From Owenia fusiformis (lineage: Eukaryota; Annelida; Polychaeta; Sabellida; Oweniidae), in NCBI GenBank assembly GCA_903813345.2, contig CAIIXF020000001.1, forward strand, positions 4,834,001-4,898,000: DNA of 64,000 nucleotides, given 5' to 3'. The notes beneath the pieces are model-generated. The model was not told the DNA's origin. It saw only the letters and a list, made by a program, of their open reading frames with translations, and did no database searches. Of this stretch, positions 59,912-64,000 are shown piece after piece (position 1 is the first letter of the stretch; each line of letters begins with the position of its first letter). Made by a program: the position numbers and the translations under genes.

Positions 59912-60168
59912 GAATAAGGACGTAACTCGGGCGAGTTGGACCTGTCTACGAATAGAATGAACGGATAACGACTGAATAAGGACGTAATTCAGGCGAGTTG
60001 GACCTGTCTACGAATAGAATGAACGGATAACGACAGAATAAGGACGTAATTCGGGCGAGTTGGGCCTGTCTACGAATAGAATAAACGGATAACGACTGAA
60101 TAAGGACGTAATTCGGGTGAATTGGACCTGTCTACGAATACGAATAGAATGAACGGACTACGATTGAA
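59912..60168. repeat. Minisatellite, 62-bp unit, 4 copies
   Basis: Units begin GAATAAGGACGTAA at 59912, 59974, 60036 and 60098. They differ at only a few positions; the last has a 6-bp CGAATA duplication. There is no coding potential. Confidence 0.92.
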
Positions 60169-63100
60169 TGGCTGCCAGAAAAGTTTTAAACAGGCTCAAC
60201 GTTCTTGAACACATTCACTTCTGAGCACGTCCATAAAAAACGTTAAAGACTACGTCCAATCCGTTCTTATGCAGATTAAGCTCATTTGGCAAAAAGTCAA
60301 GAGCGTATTGAGAACTAGTTTGGTGTGACCGCAGGAACGTTGTGTTAGTTCTAATTGAAGGCAGAAAGGTGTGATGAGTTTCGGAATGAGTTTGGTATGA
60401 TTTTGCAATGGGAAAGCAGAATATCGAAATATAAGTTATATCATGGGTAGGATTACTACTGCGATGCTCTTCATGTTATTAGCAACAATTTGTCAATATT
60501 AAATAATTAAACTAACAATGGAGACCGGTATACTGGTAATGTTCCAATACAAGTTGTGATTTGGAGAACAAAGGGAGATTGGTGTACCAGAATAATCATT
60601 TACCTGGTTATTGCGTGCTAAACTTCCATTCAATAATAGCCATAACTGATCGGTTTAATGATGAGAGAATTCTAATCAAATTGAGAACAATGCTCATATT
60701 GGTCATAAATGTGTTCATCGTTGATCACTACCACTTACACCTACTCGTAAGATGCGCATGGAATGAGCATGATGCTCGACGAGGTAACAATTACAGTTCC
60801 TTCTTTAAGGAAATAATTGAATAAAAAATAACAATCGGTTCTGGTGAACTCATACTGTGTATTTCATTCCATTAAAAATATAAAGTTTAATCATTTTAAC
60901 ACATGGAATGTGTTATTCCATCGACTTTAAATGGCGGTGGTTGTGGCGTTAATATCCCCTACGGGAAAATACGCGTGTCAGTTACTTATCTATTTTCATT
61001 TTAAGGCAAGCGTTATTAGATCGTTTGTGGCTGGGAAAAGTATTTGCCAGACATTAAGGCAGGGGATTCAACGGTCTCATCAATATTTTATTGAGAAAGT
61101 ATACTTCTTTACTTTAACTTAAACTTTAACTGTGTAAATGATGTCGAATGGTACGTGGATATCATCTTTTAAAATACCTCGTTTATTTTCAACCCTGTCG
61201 TTTAGTGAATCGAATTCATGTGACAAGTAAAACTAAATGTTATATGGAGTTCTAGAAAATTGTAATTGATAAGTAAAAATAAATGGTCCGAATCAGATCA
61301 CTGTCTTGGCATTTTACGAACGCCCACTGAACGGCGATTTAAATGCATTGTGAGCCAGTGGTCGATTCTAACTCTGTCTCAAATATTGACTCAAGAATCA
61401 ATCATTTGCTGAAGACAGGCCTAATAATAACTGCTTACATTTATCAGAACTGTGCGCCTATTAAAAATTCAAATATCGCTAATTGAATATTTGCAAAGTT
61501 CTTATTTTGTATTGTCAATCAATGGTAAAGTAATTACTCCATCATTTATTTAAACTTGTACACACGTAGGAGATGGAATTCTAATCGTTCAGCACATTAA
61601 CATGTGTCAGATCTTCCTAATTTTAGTCAAATGAGAAGCAAAAATTATAATGAAATAATGTGGAACAGAATTCAAAGAAGCTGTTATCTTTACAATAGCG
61701 TATTAATATTACATACCGTTTTACGGTATAGAATAGATAAGTACCTTAAACACCGTAGGGTCTTTTGGTTCACTGATATCTCTCGCCTAATCCTCATGCG
61801 AAATCATAATTCAACGCCACATTTTTGAGTAAAAATAAAGCATTGCAATTATTTTAGGAACCAACGCAACGCACATCACCTCTCTTGTACATCTGTCTTA
61901 ATACGCGATAAGGTATGAACCATTTGGAATCGCTAATCAAGTGAATTATTAGATATGATTTGACAGTTTATATTGAGAGATGCGTTTTTACAGCCACGAT
62001 AGCTGCCAAAAGAATTCAAAGTAGACGTACTTTACAAAACATCATACACGGGTTGCTGAAGAAGATTAACTGAGAGTGTATGCCCTTTCCTTTATCTGAA
62101 ATTGCAGCATGCATAATAAAGTGTTTCGGCTTTCCAAGCTTGCATTCAGATTGTTAATTTGGGGAAGTGAACTCTCATAGGTTTAACCGTTTATATCTGA
62201 AGAACACGTGTAAATTATACTTTATCACATTTTAAAACATCTAAACAAATATACAGTAAAACAATAACTGTCTAATCCGAACACCTCACAATGTGAACAA
62301 CTTTTTAATCCCATTTTAATCTGTAATAGACGTCCATGTTAAAAAACTCAAAATATGAACACCTTACCCGAACATGTTTTGGCCATTTGTTCGACAGATT
62401 CTACTGTATGCACTCTTGAAAGCCCATGATCGAAGCAATCAACAAATAACAGAATGATTTCATAACATAGTAAGAATATTGATCTTTGCGATTATAAGCC
62501 CAAAATCAAGTTTACTTCGTGAACGTAAGTCATCGACTCTATACACAAGTGTTTAACCTTAATATAACTTAATACACCCCCGCGAGCGTGAATACAGGCT
62601 AAGGGTCTCAAAAACTGATATCATCTAATTTTGGGGATACTGGTGGTATACTTAGTACTAATTATACTTGTACTAACTAAGTAGCATCCACAGCTTTGAA
62701 ATAATGAGAAATCACATTTTTGCTAGCTACATGTATGTTTTCATTTTTAACATGTATGGACACTCAATGTACACTAAAATATCAATAAAATGTCCAGTAT
62801 TTTAGGGTACCAGTACCATCCTGTGCATGTACGCGAAATACGCAACTGCATGCTATAAATAAAATCAAGTACTCTTTGATATACTTCCAGTATTTGTTGT
62901 ATGATATAATTTTCCAATAAAATGATATATCACATATGAGAAATGGATTAATATGTTGTATTCACACACTTAATTGAACCTAGGGGATTCTTTTGCCAGG
63001 CTTGTGAATCATGAGATTATAAATGACTGATTTTGTACGAATTACCTATTTATCTCTCAATGTTATGATTTCTAATATATTAATGCTGACTGTGGTTTTG

Positions 63101-64000
63101 TTTTAAAGGGTTATTTCGGTGGTTTACATCATGGTCTTAAGTAACAAGTTTGACTGTCAAAAGCGAACGTTTTCCTTTTTTTAAGATTTTGGTCATAAAC
63201 CTCAATCAAACACTGCGTCTATATTTAAACTTCATTGGTGTGAGCTGCTTTAATTTGGCAGCTTTAGCATGTTATACTATGTTGTTTTTCACAAAAAATT
63301 TCTAATGTGAACGACACCTCCAATGCAAACAAAAAGTTTTGGTACTTATAAGATACACCCCCTTCTATAAGTTTGGCAAAAAGTTACGTTTCCATCAATA
63401 TTATAAGTTATTTCATTGCAGGCTAAGTAAATAAAAATTCAAACGTAAAGAGGCTTTAACACGTAGTTCAATGGGGGAGCTAAGGTTGCCAAACTTATGG
63501 AGGGGAGTGTAACTCATAGCTCTTGATCAATTTAAAAATGGGAAATCAATCTTTTTCCAGATGTGAAGGTCATTATAACTGTACAAGTATCATTAGTGTT
63601 GCTGTTGTAATTATACAAGGCATTAATATGCAAAATGTCACCACCTGCCATTTGTTACAGGTGCTGATGTTTCAGACACCAAACGCCATCCACAAACGAG
63701 TTGGAGACTATAACAATATGTCTCCACTTCTAGTTGTGCCATAAAAAATACAAATTAATTTTTTGCTATCTACAATTTTGTAAAAACCTTTATTTCATAA
63801 GCTACTATTTTATACATTGAATTATGATGTATACAGAGCAAAAATGTCTATAAAATATAACTATAGGCCTGTAGGCTAATCTTTCAAATATACATATAAT
63901 GTTTATGTGTAGATACTTTTAAAGTTTTACAATCAGATACATAAAATATACAATACAAGTGTATAACTAATATATACCAACAAATATACACAGTCTTTTA
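60169..64000. other. No supportable gene; small MITE at 62252-62408
   Basis: AT-rich, with scattered ORFs of 60-90 codons and no recognisable domains. At 62252-62408 the ends TACAGTAAAA and (complemented) TACAGTAGAA bracket GAACACC-rich sequence like that at 15078-15260, suggesting a TA-flanked MITE. Confidence 0.45.

Overview
The window is animal (metazoan) nuclear DNA. Genes are split by GT/AG introns, the base composition is AT-rich, there are no operons, and short inverted-repeat transposons and tandem repeats fill much of the space. The gene set (Scribble, an SLC23 transporter, a CRAL-TRIO lipid carrier, CLIC, an SREK1IP1 homologue, and a neuropeptide precursor with dibasic sites) points to a bilaterian invertebrate, probably marine. 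The sequence alone does not settle whether it is a mollusc, brachiopod, annelid or hemichordate.

Layout. 1-3.3 kb: 5' end of SCRIB on the minus strand, first two coding exons, with a candidate promoter near 3.3 kb. 5.9-11.5 kb: a 12-exon SLC23-type transporter (+) with a one-base frame break in exon 6. 12.1-13.15 kb: decayed LINE tail and an inverted repeat. 13.3-16.1 kb: a complete 7-exon CRAL-TRIO protein (-). 17.3-20.1 kb: a large foldback element with a palindromic array in its centre. 20.3-20.6 kb: a full-length 7SL (SRP) RNA gene (-) with octamer and CRE promoter motifs. 25.8-26.6 kb: an apparently intronless CLIC gene (-). 27.2-36 kb: a 162-bp tandem array, GGAC minisatellites and several palindromic elements. 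36.7-40.9 kb: a 5-exon SREK1IP1 homologue (+) whose stop is followed by an in-frame lysine/histidine-rich extension in the classic UGA-CUAG readthrough context. 41.3-42.6 kb: a cluster of nested hairpins. 46-50.3 kb: more MITEs. 51.0-54.1 kb: a neuropeptide precursor (-) with signal peptide, TATA box and about 20 amidated peptides. 55.7-64 kb: MITEs, a 62-bp minisatellite and otherwise no recognisable gene.

The genes are unrelated housekeeping or tissue genes and do not form one pathway. All exon boundaries were read by eye from splice signals and reading-frame continuity, without transcript data. The most interesting points are the probable stop-codon readthrough in the SREK1IP1 homologue, the highly homogenised neuropeptide precursor, and the SLC23 signature motif, which has the nucleobase-type rather than ascorbate-type first residue.
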